A stretch of DNA of 64,000 nt from Panopea generosa. Lineage: Eukaryota; Mollusca; Bivalvia; Adapedonta; Hiatellidae. The notes beneath the pieces were generated by a model. That model worked only from the letters and a program-made list of their open reading frames with translations. It was not told the DNA's origin and made no database searches. How positions within the stretch are numbered: position 1 is the first letter of the stretch; every line of letters starts with the position of its first letter. The position numbers and the translations under genes were made by a program. The stretch lies in NCBI GenBank assembly GCA_029582155.1, contig CM055901.1, positions 45,857,728-45,921,727 on the forward strand, written 5' to 3'. Shown piece after piece: positions 1-31,300 of the stretch.

Positions 1-355
1 GAAGTTTAGCTATCGATGTGCGATTAAAGGCTACACAAATATCACATCATATGTAGATAAACTACAGCATTTTGCATTTGTCTGATATATATATTATGCG
101 TACAGTTACAAATGTTAATATGTCTGGTAGTCTATCCCAGAACCTGATATCTTCTCAATCAGGTATTTAAGTCCCCAATGAAAAAGCACGGAATGCTATG
201 CCTGTTCAACAATGCATAGTAATTGAACGCTTACTAAACTGTGGCGTCATTCAAACTTTCAATTGAAGCAACTGACCAATCAACGTGCTCAAACGTGACT
301 TTCCCCGACATTGCCTTTTAACAGAACCAATCGGGAGCTGGGTTCGTTCTGGAAA
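1..355. repeat. Dispersed element, copy 1 (with CCAAT motif)
   Basis: From about base 57 the sequence is closely similar to 2480-2770, and its right half (about 130-352) to 12830-13030. Shared landmarks are AACCTGATATCTTC, CTATGCCTGT, CGCTTACTAAACTGTG, ACTTTCAATTGAAGCAACTGACCAATCAACGTGCTC (read in pieces) and GGGTTCGTTCTG. Three copies in 13 kb mark a mobile or amplified element. It lies in the intron, or upstream, of the channel gene. I see no exon in 1-937. Confidence 0.6.
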
Positions 356-937
356 ATAATAAGTATGGGCATCAGGTTAAACGATATGTGTATTGCTTTA
401 CAGACCATGACTGATTTTAGAAACAGAGATAGACGAGAGAGAGAAAACACTGAAACTTTTGTATAATATGGTCAAGGTTTTCAATATCAGTACGTCGTCT
501 TGAGTAACAGTACCTATTATACAACTGACCGATGCATGCAAGAAAGGTTAGGGTAGTATGAGTTTGTACGGAGCATTCAAGGGATATTCTATGATAGGTC
601 TGGGCAGCATGTGTCTAGGTCATTAGTAAGTTTAACTTGATGTTAATAATATCATTATACCTACAGAATGTTTCATATATTATACAAGTGTAGGTTTAGT
701 TATATTATTATTAAAACAATCGACTTACATATAGTTCTTTTAACATTGCGTAAAATTTCAAACTGTGCATAAAACATTTTGTTGATACGAAGGCGCCGAA
801 ATAAGTAGGCCGAATATGACTATTGTTGCTTTGTTTTGAGACATTACTTGAAACTTTGCTAACTAAACAACTCTAGCTTAGCACATATATACATATTGTT
901 GCCTCGCATTAAATAGTGTTTAGTGATCTTGTTTCAG

Positions 938-18097
<17,160 letters not shown>

Positions 18098-19573
18098 AGG
18101 ATTAATATGGAATCTCTAATCATTTGAAAGAAGTTTGGAAGAATTAATACTAGTAATGAAGATGTACTTCATTCACTTTTAAACTTTCAATGGATAATGT
18201 TTAAATCCGAGGTTCCATAAAATGGTGCTTCGCAAAAATGACTTTTATTTATGATGTTGGTAGTGTTGATTTTTAGAATTGTCGAAAAACAACAACTCGC
18301 TTCATTTAGATTATTGTCGTATATTTGGTTTCTAACATAAGACTACGTTAAGTTAGATCCCTTGGTATGTTTCTTTTATTTGTTGTGTTTATATTGTAAT
18401 ATTTGTAACATTATTAATTGATGTTTTTAGAAAAGATATGCTTCATTGATTATGTTTATTGTTAGATATACTGTTGTGATACAGGTGTGCTTAGCTAATA
18501 TAACTATGATATGAGTATGCGTAGTTTACCAATGATGTTACTTAATACTTTTAACTTTTCCAATGTTACTTTAATAACGTATATATTGTTGGCTTTACTG
18601 ATACCGTAATGAAGAATGCGTACTTTGCTAAAACTGTTGCGAGATATGCATACTTTGTGAATTTCGGTGATACTATCGCGATGGGAATAACCGATACTTT
18701 AATGATAACTGTTTAGTTTGCTAATACACGTATATGCTGTGGATTTTAATACGGTGTGTACTTTACTGATACCGATAAGACAAATATGTAGTTTACTTTA
18801 GTGATGCTGCGGTAAATGTGTAATTTGCTAATACCTGTGCGATGCTTGTTTACACTGTGGTGTTTGGCGATACTGTTGCGATACATGTGTAGTTTGCTAA
18901 TTCTTATAATAATATATAGTTATGTTCGGCCACAGCATGACCCACTTAATGATTGCATTTATTTTCGAAGGGAGATATAAACAAAGTCACGCACACACGC
19001 AAACTCATACATAACGACATACGCATAGTCTGCATGACCGAACTCTTACCGTGGGATCAGAGCGAAAACTAAACATTCAATGGTAAATACATACATATGT
19101 ACCTGTGATATGTATTTAAGGGAAATAATTTGTAGGAAATACATATATGGTAAGAAAAATATGATGAGATGCAAGTGTTGTAATTAGCATTGATTTCTTA
19201 TATCATGTAGCTTACTGCAACAATTTACTTATTATTTCATCTTGTTTCGTACATTCGAAATGTTTGATAACATGTAATGATAACAGGTCCTTATCAGAGA
19301 AGAAAGATAGACATATATTACCAGTGCGCATATTCTTTAATATAAGAAATTTAACCAAACAGTCAACATGCAATAAATAGTGGAGTTCATTCATGACCAT
19401 ATCCAACACAAAGATTATATTGAACGGATATTATGTTTAGTATCTTGTTAACCTTTTTGTTGTGTATATTAAACAGTTTTACTTATACTATGTTTAACTC
19501 GTGTTGTGTTCATATGAAAGTCGTTTATTTAATAGAGAAGTTTGCCACACTGTTAATTGTTTCAACCTGACAA
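18098..19573. other. Intergenic: 3' end of channel gene to 3' end of lysozyme-lobe gene
   Basis: Convergent genes end on either side. From about 18400 to 18930 the DNA is a weak, degenerate repeat built on GTTGCGATACATGTGTAGTTTGCTAATA. No coding exon was recognised. Confidence 0.6.
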
Positions 19574-19929
19574 TTAACCTCTGCGTCCTGGCCAACAGTC
19601 CTCCTCCATCCTTTGCTGCAAATCTTCCATTATCTTTGCTAGTTCTTCTGCTCTTGCACGATTTCTTCTTCCCCAGTCGCTCTCTCTAATTATCCGAGCA
19701 GCAGTATTGTAGTTGTTTGATTTCATCCCATCAAACTGACGTTTGAATTCTACCGGACCGACATATATCATGAGTTTGATGAGGATGTATTTGGCCTCCG
19801 GATATATACAATCCCAAAAACCAACACCACCAACTCCAAGCCAGTCTTTGACAGCCTTTATTGCCGTCTTGATTTCCTGGTCGAGTAAGTGTCTCAGTGC
19901 TTTCAACTCGTCAGCACTGAGACATTTCT
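19574..19929 (-). CDS. Exon 10 of lysozyme-lobe gene: lobe module 5 and stop
   Basis: Residues 659-776. KCLSADELKALRHLLDQ, VKDWLGVGGVGFWDCIYPEA, LIKLMIYVGPVEFKRQFDGM, NNYNTAARIIRESDWGRRN. The whole module is in one exon, unlike modules 2 and 4. It ends with a charged tail (LQQRMEEDCWPGRRG) and a stop at 19574-19576. Confidence 0.87.
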
Positions 19930-21787
19930 CTGAAAAAAATATTTTATTGTTATATACATTCGAATTCGGTAACAGAATATAAAAAAATATAAATCAGTAA
20001 TACACACTTATGGTTACCTAAACTAAATGACTTCAATTTTTGTATGTAATTAGAAATTAAACTAGTTCCTTTTTGCACGAAACCCGAACATAATTGTTTG
20101 ATAGATTGAATATTTATTGTCTTTTTATGCCAAGATGGCTAACAGACGATAAGTTAACCTAGCGACTGTTTACTGGGATCCTGAAAGGTTATCCAATACT
20201 CTAGGACACCCTATCTTCGCAAGTAACTGACAACTTTCCCACTTAAATCATCGGTGAATGACGAATGATAATGAGACACAATGTCGCTCATCAATCATCA
20301 CGGAGACTGTTGCCGGGCGGGGGTTCGAACACACGACCAGGTTGTATGTAAGGAAGTTGCTTTTACGTGTATGAATTTAGTTGTCTTACAGTATGGGACT
20401 GCATATTGTTGTTATCCGTGTGTCGGTGAAACATACTCATATGTAAAGAAACAACCGGTTAAAGATGCATCGCCTGTAACTTTCTGTTCAGTAATGATGG
20501 AAATTTGTCGAACCACACAGAGGAATGTACCATTCGAAGATAATGATTAATTCCGTCCTTGTAGTTCATCTTATTTATGAGAAATTCGTAAATACACAAA
20601 GTCAAAGTTTTAGCATAACCCGATATTGGTCAATGCGTGACTTTATCACGTGTCACGATTTAGTATTTGATCAACAAAATTAAACAAAAACACTATAGAA
20701 ACAAAACGCAATGTAAGTTATTGAACAGAATATCAATAATATATGTTGTTTGATATAAATGTGCAGTTTTACTTGTAAGATAGATAATATCGGCGATATA
20801 GGTGGGGCCTTTTTAAATAAGTGATAACATCATGATACGATATGACTTGATTAAGTAGAAATACCACATACTTAATGCAAGCTCACAAAATCTCTTTGCC
20901 CAATCAGCTGCTTTATTTGGATTCTCCTTTGCCCAATCACTCCCCTCTATTGCTTTACCGGTGGCATCGTAATCTTTCTTCATCAAAGCATCCTATGTGA
21001 GCAATTTAAATGAATAAATATAAATAGATTCAACTGATAATGAGAAGAATGTTGCTTTTGTAATTTATATTCGACAAAATAACGTTTCATATTTCTAATA
21101 CAATTAAAACAGCATATTTCTAATTACACATTTGAATTTTATTCTTTGTTCTAAATAAAATAAGATTTAGGATTTCAACGGTAAAAATATTTCACATATA
21201 ATTGATTTTAAAATATTTGTTTTTCATAGCAAGGATGTATACCCAAATAAAAATGCACAATTACTGAAATGTTTTATAAAGACTGCGCAGTGACCCACTA
21301 AGATTTTTAAAAAAAGAAATCATCAAATGCTCATAAATACATGCAATGTGTTAAAATCCTATAAAAGTCGCCTTTTTTACATCAGTGATTTCTTATTGCA
21401 GTATATACTCTGCCAGCTTTTGTTCTACTCATCTGCAGCATAAAATCACAACCACTACGAACCATTTTGAAAATATTTCAAACCAAATTGCAGAGGACTA
21501 TTTTAAGCGCAAGAATCCTGTTACCGTGGCAGAAAGATATACTGCTGATAATTATTATGAGTAAAAATAATTCACATTTTCTTGCTTGTTCTTAAATCAT
21601 AACAAATCAAAACTAATGCAATTGCAATTTGTCATAAATGACAACAGCTGTTCGAAACATATAAAGGCACTGCATACACAATGGGGAAATTTTGTTTTTA
21701 ACTTTTGCATCGTATAAAAAAATAATATCAGAAATTGTGTTAAGCGAAAAGTATATTAAAATTGTCCCTTAAGTAATATTGTAAACT

Positions 21788-21830
<43 letters not shown>

Positions 21831-24800
21831 CAATTTAAGTTGTTTAGAACTGTTGTTTGAAGCATGTACCTTTAATCCAGGTATACTGTTCATGCCATTT
21901 TCTCCTAGTACTATCCACATTTCTATACAGATGCACTGAGCCTCGGGATCCAATGCCTTCCATGCGTCGGTTCCAAGCCATTTTCTCAGACCAAGTAATG
22001 CATCAATGGCTTTTTGTGCAGCAATCTTCCATAGTTTCAGTTTTTCGGTCTCAGACAAACACAAGTCTGTGTCAAAAATGATAAACATCGGAACCAAAAT
22101 CGTATATTCCGTAAGTCTATTTGACAATCACATGTGGTTTGTTTTCTGTATGGTTTTAGCAATTTTGGATTCATTTCGATGAACATTGCAAATATTATGA
22201 ATAAGTGTAGGTTTACATTTACGACGAGTTGTGTTGTGAAACGAACTAATAAGTTCATATACCAAAAAGTAAAAGAAGAGTTTTATCTATTCAGGTAATA
22301 ATCAGACGAATAAACGTGTTTGTTTTATTAGTTTTGCTTTATTTACGCATAATATGTAATATACAAGTACATTGTTTTCATACTGACCGTGACCGAGTGG
22401 TCTCAAGATCACTTACCTCGAACCGTTAAGGTCGAAGATTCGATTCTCGTTCGCTCCAAAAACCTTATGTTAGGACGTTTGCCAGTAATTAGCGAAAGGA
22501 CGGTGGTTCATTCTGATGTTGTCTTCACCAATAAAACTGGATATGCCAATTATAACATGAAATTTGTTAAAACAGCGTTAACCGCATTCAAATTAAAATA
22601 AACATGTGTAAGCAACATTATTGTCACCTAATTACCTTTAGGGATACAACACTTTCCACTTGGGCACCAAAACAGACAACGGGTCCCATCACATTCCTCA
22701 TCGTCCTGTTTACAGCTTCCACCACGTCTTTTACATTGCTTGTCATCAGCTGAAAGCGTCGGGAAAAATCTTTGTACATTTCTCTCTGCATTTTATTTTG
22801 TTAAAGAATACAGATGTTACGACTTTGTGCTATCCTATATATCCATGCTAGATAGTGTCTGATCGGGTAAATATTAAAAGACAAAGAAGGTCGATATGCA
22901 TAAAAGACAAAAGTAATTCAAGTGAATGACTAGTATGTCACTTTTAGTTTTGTATCTAGTTTATAACGTCCTTATATAATAACCGTATAGCCAGCATGAA
23001 ATAACTTACATATTGAACGTAACAGTAACATACCAAAGTACGCATAACCTCTACAATCTTTTTTCTACAAACTTAAACAAGTGCTACAACCATGTGTATA
23101 TTCACCTATGTTGATTTAAAACAGTTCAAGTTTGTTTATCAACTTTTATATTCAAACTTTAATGTTATAACACCACAATAATGTGAAGACGATGCTTTAC
23201 AATTCTACATCATTAAATCAATTGTTTGTTATACTGGAAGTACATTAACTTATAAACGTTGAATAACTTATATTTTAAGACATCTTAGTCGTCACTTTCT
23301 GACCATAGAGTATCTGTATTGCGTTCTCTAGACACATATACATGTATTTAAAACTATAAGTTTAAAAGTTTACTTGACAATATAGCAGTGCATGCTCCTA
23401 CCTGAGTTGACAGGTAAAGTCTTCATTCCTTCCTTCTGGAGTTTAGCTGCGATCTCTTCCCCCTTCACTGGATTTTTGCTGTACCAGGCGGATCCACGCA
23501 ATAGTCCAGCTGCAGCGACATAGTTTCCCTCTCTCATCTTCTCTAGAAACGTGATCAGCTTGCTTAGTTCTTCATCCATCATCAGCATCAGATCAATATA
23601 GCAAAAACGTACGACCTCTGGCAAACAATCCCATGACTCCTTATTAAGCAATTTCTTCGCCTTTTCCGCCGTCTTTTCCAGAATCGTTCTCACTTTCTTT
23701 ATCCATTCGAGTGCTTGCTCAGCATTTTTTTCTATAAGTTTATACAAACTTCGTAAACCCTCAATATGCAGTGGATCAGCGGTTTCGTGTTGTAAATGCA
23801 AATGACAACTATTGAGAACAAAGTTACCGTCTCAGACGGACATACCAGCCTTTTTTGGGTCAGTAAAAGACAGAACATGTCGTTATGGTCGAAAGCAGAC
23901 GGTTGTGATAGTCAACAGCAGAAAGCATATTCTGTTATGGTCAGTAACAGACAGAACGTGACCTTATGGTCGGTAGCAGACGGTTGTGATAGTCAGTAAC
24001 AGAATGTATATTCTGTTATGGTCAGTAACAGACAGAACGTGACCTTATGGTCGGTAGCAGACGGTTGTGATAGTCAGTAACAGAATGTATATTCTGTTAT
24101 GGTCAGTAACAGACAGAACGTGACCTTATGATCGGTAGCAGACGGTTGTGACAGTCAGCACAGAAGGCATATTCTGTTATGGTCAGTAACAGATAGAACG
24201 TGACCTTATGGTCGGTAGCAGACGGTTGTGATAGTCAGCAGCAGAAAGTATATTCTGTTATGGTCAGTTACAAACAGAATGTGCCGTTACGATCAATAGC
24301 AGCGGAAAGTATATTCTGTTATGGTCAATTATATACAGAACGTGCCGTTATCGTCAGTAGCAGACGTTTGTGATACACAGCAGCAGAAAGTATATCCGTT
24401 CTGGTCAGTAAAAGACAGCACGTGCCGTTACGATCAATAGCAGACGGTAATAATAGTCAGCAGCAGAGAGTATATACATTATGGTAAGTAACAGACAGAA
24501 CGTGCCGTTATGATCGGGAGCAGACGATTGAAATAGTCAGCAGCAGAGAGTATATACTATTATGGTAAGTAACAGACAGAACGTGCCGTTATGGTCGGTA
24601 GCAGACGGTTGTGATAGTCAGCAGCAGAGAGTATATACTTTTATGGTTAGTAACAGACAGAACGTTCCGTAATGGTCGGTAGCAGACGGCTGTGATAGTC
24701 AGCAGCAGAGAGTATATACTATTATGGTAAGTAACAGACGGAACGTGCCGTAATGGTCGGTAGCAGACGGCTGTGATAGTCAGCAACAGAGAGTATATAC

Positions 24801-26810
24801 TTTTATGGTAAGTAACAGACAGAACGTGCCATAATGGTCGGTAGCAGACAATTGAAATAGTCAGCAGCAGAGAGTATATACTATTATGGTAAGTAACAGA
24901 CAGAACGTGCCGTTATGGTCGGTAGCAGACGGCTGTGATAGTCAGCAGCAGAGAGTATATACTATTATGGTAAGTAACAGACAGAACGTTCCGTAATGGT
25001 CGGTAGCAGACAATTGAAATAGTCAGCAACAGAGAATATAAACTATTATGGTAAGTAACAGACAGAACGTTCCGTAATGGTCGGTAGCAGACGGTAATGA
25101 TAGTCAGCAACAGAGAGTATATACTATTATGGTAAGTAACAGACAGAACGTGCCGTTATGGTCGGTAGCAGACGGCTGTGATAGTCAGCAGCAGAGAGTA
25201 TATACTATTATGGTAAGTAACAGACAGAACGTGCCGTTATGGTCGGTAGCAGACGGCTGTGATAGTCAGCAGCAGAGAGTATATATTATTATGGTAAGTA
25301 ACAGACAGAACGTGCCGTTATAGTCGGTAGCAGACGGCTGTGATAGTCAGCAGCAGAGAATATATACTATTATGGTAAGTAACAGACAGAACGTTCCGTA
25401 ATGGTCGGTAGCAGACAATTGAAATAGTCAGCAACAGAGAATATATACTATTATGGTAAGTAACAGACAGAACGTTCCGTAATGGTCGGTAGCAGATGGT
25501 AATGATAGTCAGCAACAGAGAGTATATACTATTATGGTAAGTAACAGACAGAACGTGCCGTTATGGTCGGTAGCAGACGGCTGTGATAGTCAGCAGCAGA
25601 GAGTATATACTATTATGGTAAGTAACAGACAGAACGTGCCGTTATGGTCGGTAGCAGACGATTGAAATAGTCAGCAACAGAGAGTACATACTATTATGGT
25701 AAGTAACAGACAGAACGTGCCGTTATGGTCGGTAGCAGACGGTTGTGGTAGTCAGCAAAAGAGAGTATATACTATTATAGTAAGTAACAGACGGAACGTG
25801 CCGTTATGGTCGGTAGCTGACGGTTGTGATAGTCAGCAGCAGAGAGTATATACATTATGGTAAGTAACAGACAGAACGTGTCGTTATGGTCGGTAGCAGA
25901 CGATTGAAATAGTCAGCAACAGAGAGTATATACTATTATGGTAAGTAACAGACAGAACGTGCCGTTATGGTCGGTAGCAGACGATTGAAATAGTCAGCAA
26001 CAGAGAGTATATACTATTATGGTAAGTAACAGACAGAACGTGCCGTTATGGTCGGTAGCAGACGGTTGTGGTAGTCAGCAAAAGGGAGTATATACTATTA
26101 TAGTAAGTAACAGACAGAACGTGCCGTTATGGTCGGTAGCAGACGGTTGTGATAGTCAGCAGCAGAGCGTATACTCTGTTATGGTAAGTAACAGACAGAA
26201 CGTGACGTTACGAGCTAAAGCATACGATTGTGATAGTCATCAACAGAGAGTATATACTATTATGGTCTGTAACGGACATAACGGGTCGTTATAGTTGGTA
26301 GCAGACGGTTGTGATAGTCAGCAGCAGATGGCAATTATATTATTCATTATCAGTTACATATAGTTGTCATGGTCAGTAGCAGCAGGTTGATGTGGTCACT
26401 AGCAGATAGTTAATATGGACAATAGCAGACGATAGCGTTTAATTCCGATCAGCAAAAAGTGGTTTTGTTATGGTCGAAATCAGTCAAAATCAATTATTGA
26501 TAAATATTTGACGAAAATAAATATATGTCTTTCTCTCTCCGAGTTTTTACTATTCAAAACATTTAAACTAACCTCAATATAACTCATATCTGAGTATAAT
26601 AATTCCATTTTTAAAGATAATCTTATTAATTATAATATTTTTTATTACAAATGCATACGAACCATGGGCAAGGGCATCGAATTGTTTAGCAACCTGCGCA
26701 GCTTTCTCGGGGGTTCCCCCTACCCAGTCGCTGTTCCGTATGGCTTCAGAAACTGCCCCGTAGTCGTTGTTTTCTAAAGCTTCCTTTATGTTACAAAAGT
26801 AATCATAGAA

Positions 26811-26842
<32 letters not shown>

Positions 26843-28282
26843 AATAAAAAAAAAAAAAAAAAAAATAATAATAATAATAATTGTTACCAGTATAATAGTA
26901 ATTATAATAAAAATGATGATAAAGCAAAACAATAACCAACAAGACTTTATCTTACAAACTTTCTACATCACAAACGTTTCATATAAAACTTAGCACGATC
27001 TGTATCTCAACTACATGATCGAAACAATATTCTAATCTACCACGAATAAGTCCAAATTCTTAGGCACTATGTTGTCTTTTCTATTTCTCTGCATTGTCAA
27101 CTATTATCTAAATGCACGCACTTTAGACGGTGTCGGCATTTTTACACGGCAGTTTTAATGCATTTACATTTAACTCATTGTCTTTGAAAAATATGTATTT
27201 TTAACATTGTCCAGGGTGCTTTTAAAACTTGCTTAAATATAAATATTGGCGTATATCATTATCATTATGGGTTTGGTTATCATATAGTTCGTCGCCGATA
27301 CTTACTTTCTAAATTCTATTGAATTATTTTAAATAAATATATATGCATATATTATCTAAACTCTATTTCTGGCAGTATGTCAGCTATAATATACACCTAA
27401 TGTAATAATATTTTTGACCAAACTATCTTAACTTTAACGTAGTAATGGATCCAAGAATAAGCTCTCAAATTGATCTGAAAAGAGCATCACCGACTTGGAT
27501 AATCGAATTACAAATATTTGCATCATTTGGATGTGTCGTGAAAGAAGCAGTTATCTCCATTTTCATGTTTCTAAAATTTTTTTTTGCTTAATGAAATAGT
27601 ACATGACTTACTTAAAATCCAAAATATCTATTGAATGAGACATCTTTTTTTGATAAAATTGTGGTCCTTTTCCGTTTAATTTAAACACTTTTTAACAAGA
27701 TTAATTAAATATGTTTTGTTTTATTTCTTTGTTTCTTTTATGAAATGCTGATATAAACATCTGCATGATTATCATTCCTAACCTGCTGTTATGGACATGT
27801 TGATAATATCAACTATGATTTTCTGCACATATCTACATAGATAGTGTTTTATATGAATGAATGGTTGTCTCTAATATTTCTGTTTAGAAAAATACCGCGG
27901 CGTGGTCTAGTGGTAGAGCGTCCGCCTCGCATGCGGAAGGTCATGGGTTCAATCCCCGGCCGGGTCATACCAAAGACTTTTAAAATGGTACTAGAAGCTT
28001 CCTCGCTTGACGCTCAGCATTTAAAGGAGAGTTCTAGGTCTGGTCGGCCCGGTGTCAGTATAATGTGACTGGGTGTAGTATCATACCATGTGTCTGCGGC
28101 ATGATACTCCAGTGTGACAGCGCTTAGAATACTGTTTCAAGTAGACACCGTCGCGATATGACTGAAAAATTGTTGAAAGCGACGCTAAACACAATACAAC
28201 AACAACAACTGTTTAGAAAGGCAAATGTGGTTTTATAGTTTCTATGAGTGCAATATAATATACTGTTATACATGTAATGAGA

Positions 28283-28321
<39 letters not shown>

Positions 28322-31300
28322 CAATAGGATTTATGTTAATGTATTGAACAGTTCCGATCTAATATTTAAAGTCTAAGCAATCACTAATGAAACATCAGCT
28401 TTTGCACAAAACGATCTCGTCTTATTATGAACATAACAGTGTCAAACAATGAAGCAAACAGCATAACCTCGTCTGTATACGCATTTCCTATATACGGACA
28501 CGGGCTTTCTTTCGTTTTAAGCCAAATAACAGACCCTATTGATACTCTTGCCATATTACACACACACCTTTAATCCTGGAATGTTCCGTATATCTTCACC
28601 GAGTACAACATACATCTCAACTAATATGGCCCTAGCTTTAGGGTCTAGCTTATTCCACGTATCCGACCCCAGCCATTCGGTTAGAGCATCTATGGCATCG
28701 ACGACCTTCTGAGCGGCTCGCATGATCACTTCAAGCTCTTCCTCCTCGGAAAGGCAAACATCTGACAGAATTATACATTTAGATTATGATAATATTAATA
28801 ATAAATATATATTCCATCTGTTGATCGTTATCATCAATAATATAGATATCAGCTAAGCTTGTACAAAACGATGAGGTAAAAGAATAAAATGGCAAATAGG
28901 ATGATGATGATAATAAGAAAACGAGAAAAAGAAACCAATGATGAATAATGAAGAATGTTTATTTTTTTAAAGATTTTTGAAAGTGTAAACAATTTACATC
29001 ATCACCTGCTAAGGTGATAGCTTCGAATCCCGTTCGCTGCAAAAGCTTTATGTGAGAAAGTTTGCCAGTAACTTGCGATAGTTCTATACAGATGTATTCT
29101 GAGGTCTTCTTCCACAAATACAACTGGATATGCCATATATAACTTGAAATGTGTCGAAAAATGGGTAAACCACATTGCAAAACAACAACAAAGTTTAGTT
29201 TTCTTCTTTCCGTCTTCCTGTTTACTAAGCCGGGAGTATGGCTCTCTAGAACACTGATCAGATTTACGAATTTACGAAGTCTAAAGTTCCTGAGTGGTTT
29301 GGGTAGTAAATCATTCAGCATTGCATCAGCAATTTTACCTGCAGGTATGCAACATGCCCTGATGTTTGATCCAGGGGGGTGGGTTGCGCTCGAATTACTG
29401 GGATCGGTTGCCGCGCACCAGAAGATACAACGTGTTCCATCACAGTCTTCCACCCTGCACGTGCCACCGCGCTCCAGACACTGCGAATCATCAACTATGA
29501 AGTATCGTGGATTGTGTTAATCAGTATTAGCATGTCAGTAAAACGAGCCGCCATAAATTTACCTAAAATGTTTGTGAGTTTTGTTCATATATGTATATTA
29601 CAGACTACTTGATTATTTATGTGTGACATTGTGTCTTAATATCATTTGTCTCTCACCGCTTATTCAAATGGGAAAGGTATCAGTTACTTGCGGAGGTGGT
29701 GTGTGCTAAAGAACTGCTTAACCTTTCAGGTCCCCGGGAAACAGTGGTTAGGTTAACCGATCGTCTGTTAGTTCTCGATGACATAAAAATAACGCTCAGT
29801 ATTCAATCAATCAATCATAAACATATTGTATGGACATTAAAACCTCTGAATATTTATTTGGCAAACTACAGTAGAACTTCGATAGCTGGAACTCGGTTGG
29901 CTGGAACACCACCGATCGCTCGAACAACTAACCCGGTCCCTGCCAAATTCCTATTTAATTTCTATTGTTCTACCACCGATGGCCAGAACACTGATAGGTG
30001 GAACAGTCGAACTAGAAGTTAGGTCCCGCCAACACACTTACCTGTGTTTTTCGCACCTTTCGATCGAACAGCTAATCAAAGAGAAAATCGGAGAAGTTTG
30101 CCATGTTTGTTCACGAATTCAAAGGTGTGAAGTAATTTCTACACGTCATAATAATCCCACTGTCTTAAAGAGCGAGAAGTTTGTTATGATTATTTGGCGA
30201 GTGTGTTTATAATTGGTTACACGTTTACTTTAATTGTATACCGCATGTTTCATTAATTAAGTTAACTTGATTCCTAATTTGATGTTTACTGGTAATTTAA
30301 AATCAAAATAAAACCAATTTATATGGCAAACATTGAAAAGTAAAGAATGTCACATACAATTTTACCCTATAAATCTTAGACATGGGAAGTTCAGTTTCAT
30401 TGCACAATGTCACATTTACCTGAAGAAGAAATGGCTGAGCAACTTAGTGACGGACCCAGTAACCGGGGGATTACTAAGTCAGCCTCGTTGACGATTGCCG
30501 AGTAACTTAGTGAAGGACCCGGTAAAACCGGCGTGTGATTAACATGTCATTTACATTCTCACACACAACGAAAGCTAAATATAGCTATTTATATATGAAT
30601 ATATAAAATTATGATGATCAAAGGTAAATTAAGTAATTTTAGTGTAATACAATGAATTATATTTGGAAATTATCTTTTCTGGTGTATTGTTTTTTTCTAC
30701 ATAAACAAGAAATACACATCATTTACATCGGAGTTATATATTGCACCTGTTCAAAGCGTACACATGGGATTCAATAACACGCTCATCAGCGTACATGCAC
30801 GATGATTGTTGTACCAGGCTTAACTCGAACTACCGCTGACTTGAACTATTTTGTCCAGTCCCGTCCCGTCGAGCTCGAGCGATCGAAGTTCGACTTAACT
30901 GCTGTCTTTAGTGCTACATATACATAGATAATACGTAGATTATTGGCAAATGTGTATATTTAAATGTGATTTTCTCTTTGGAGAGGGTTGTTGCTAATGG
31001 TGTTAAAACCTATTTGCAATATACATATAAAATATAACTTTATTGTTATTATACATGTAATTGTATATAATAGATGCAATAAAATGTTATTAAATATTAT
31101 ATAATCGAGATCGGTATATCAGGCAGTTAGCCTGGTTATGTTCATCTGGAACTTCAGTCTCTTGACCATACCTGAATTTGTTGGATCTGTCGCTTGTCCT
31201 GCGCTTTCCAAATGTTTAGCAATTTCCTCACCCTTCTCTTCATTTTCGCTATACCAATCTGTTTCTCGCAGTACTGAGGCGGCTTCTACAAGGTTTTCAC

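Noticed and set aside
23850-26305. CRISPR-like array or repetitive protein gene
   Set aside because: Units are contiguous with no unique spacers, the context is a eukaryotic intron, and both strands are open only because the period is 81.
26574-26942. 122-codon minus-strand frame read as one gene
   Set aside because: Only the 26783-26663 part is a real exon; the rest is microsatellite and intron read-through.
27893-27970. Functional tRNA-Ala gene
   Set aside because: A and B boxes are good, but the acceptor stem does not pair and a SINE body and CAA tail follow directly.
29149-29520. Plus-strand 123-codon frame
   Set aside because: Shadow of the minus-strand Cys-module exon and a SINE.
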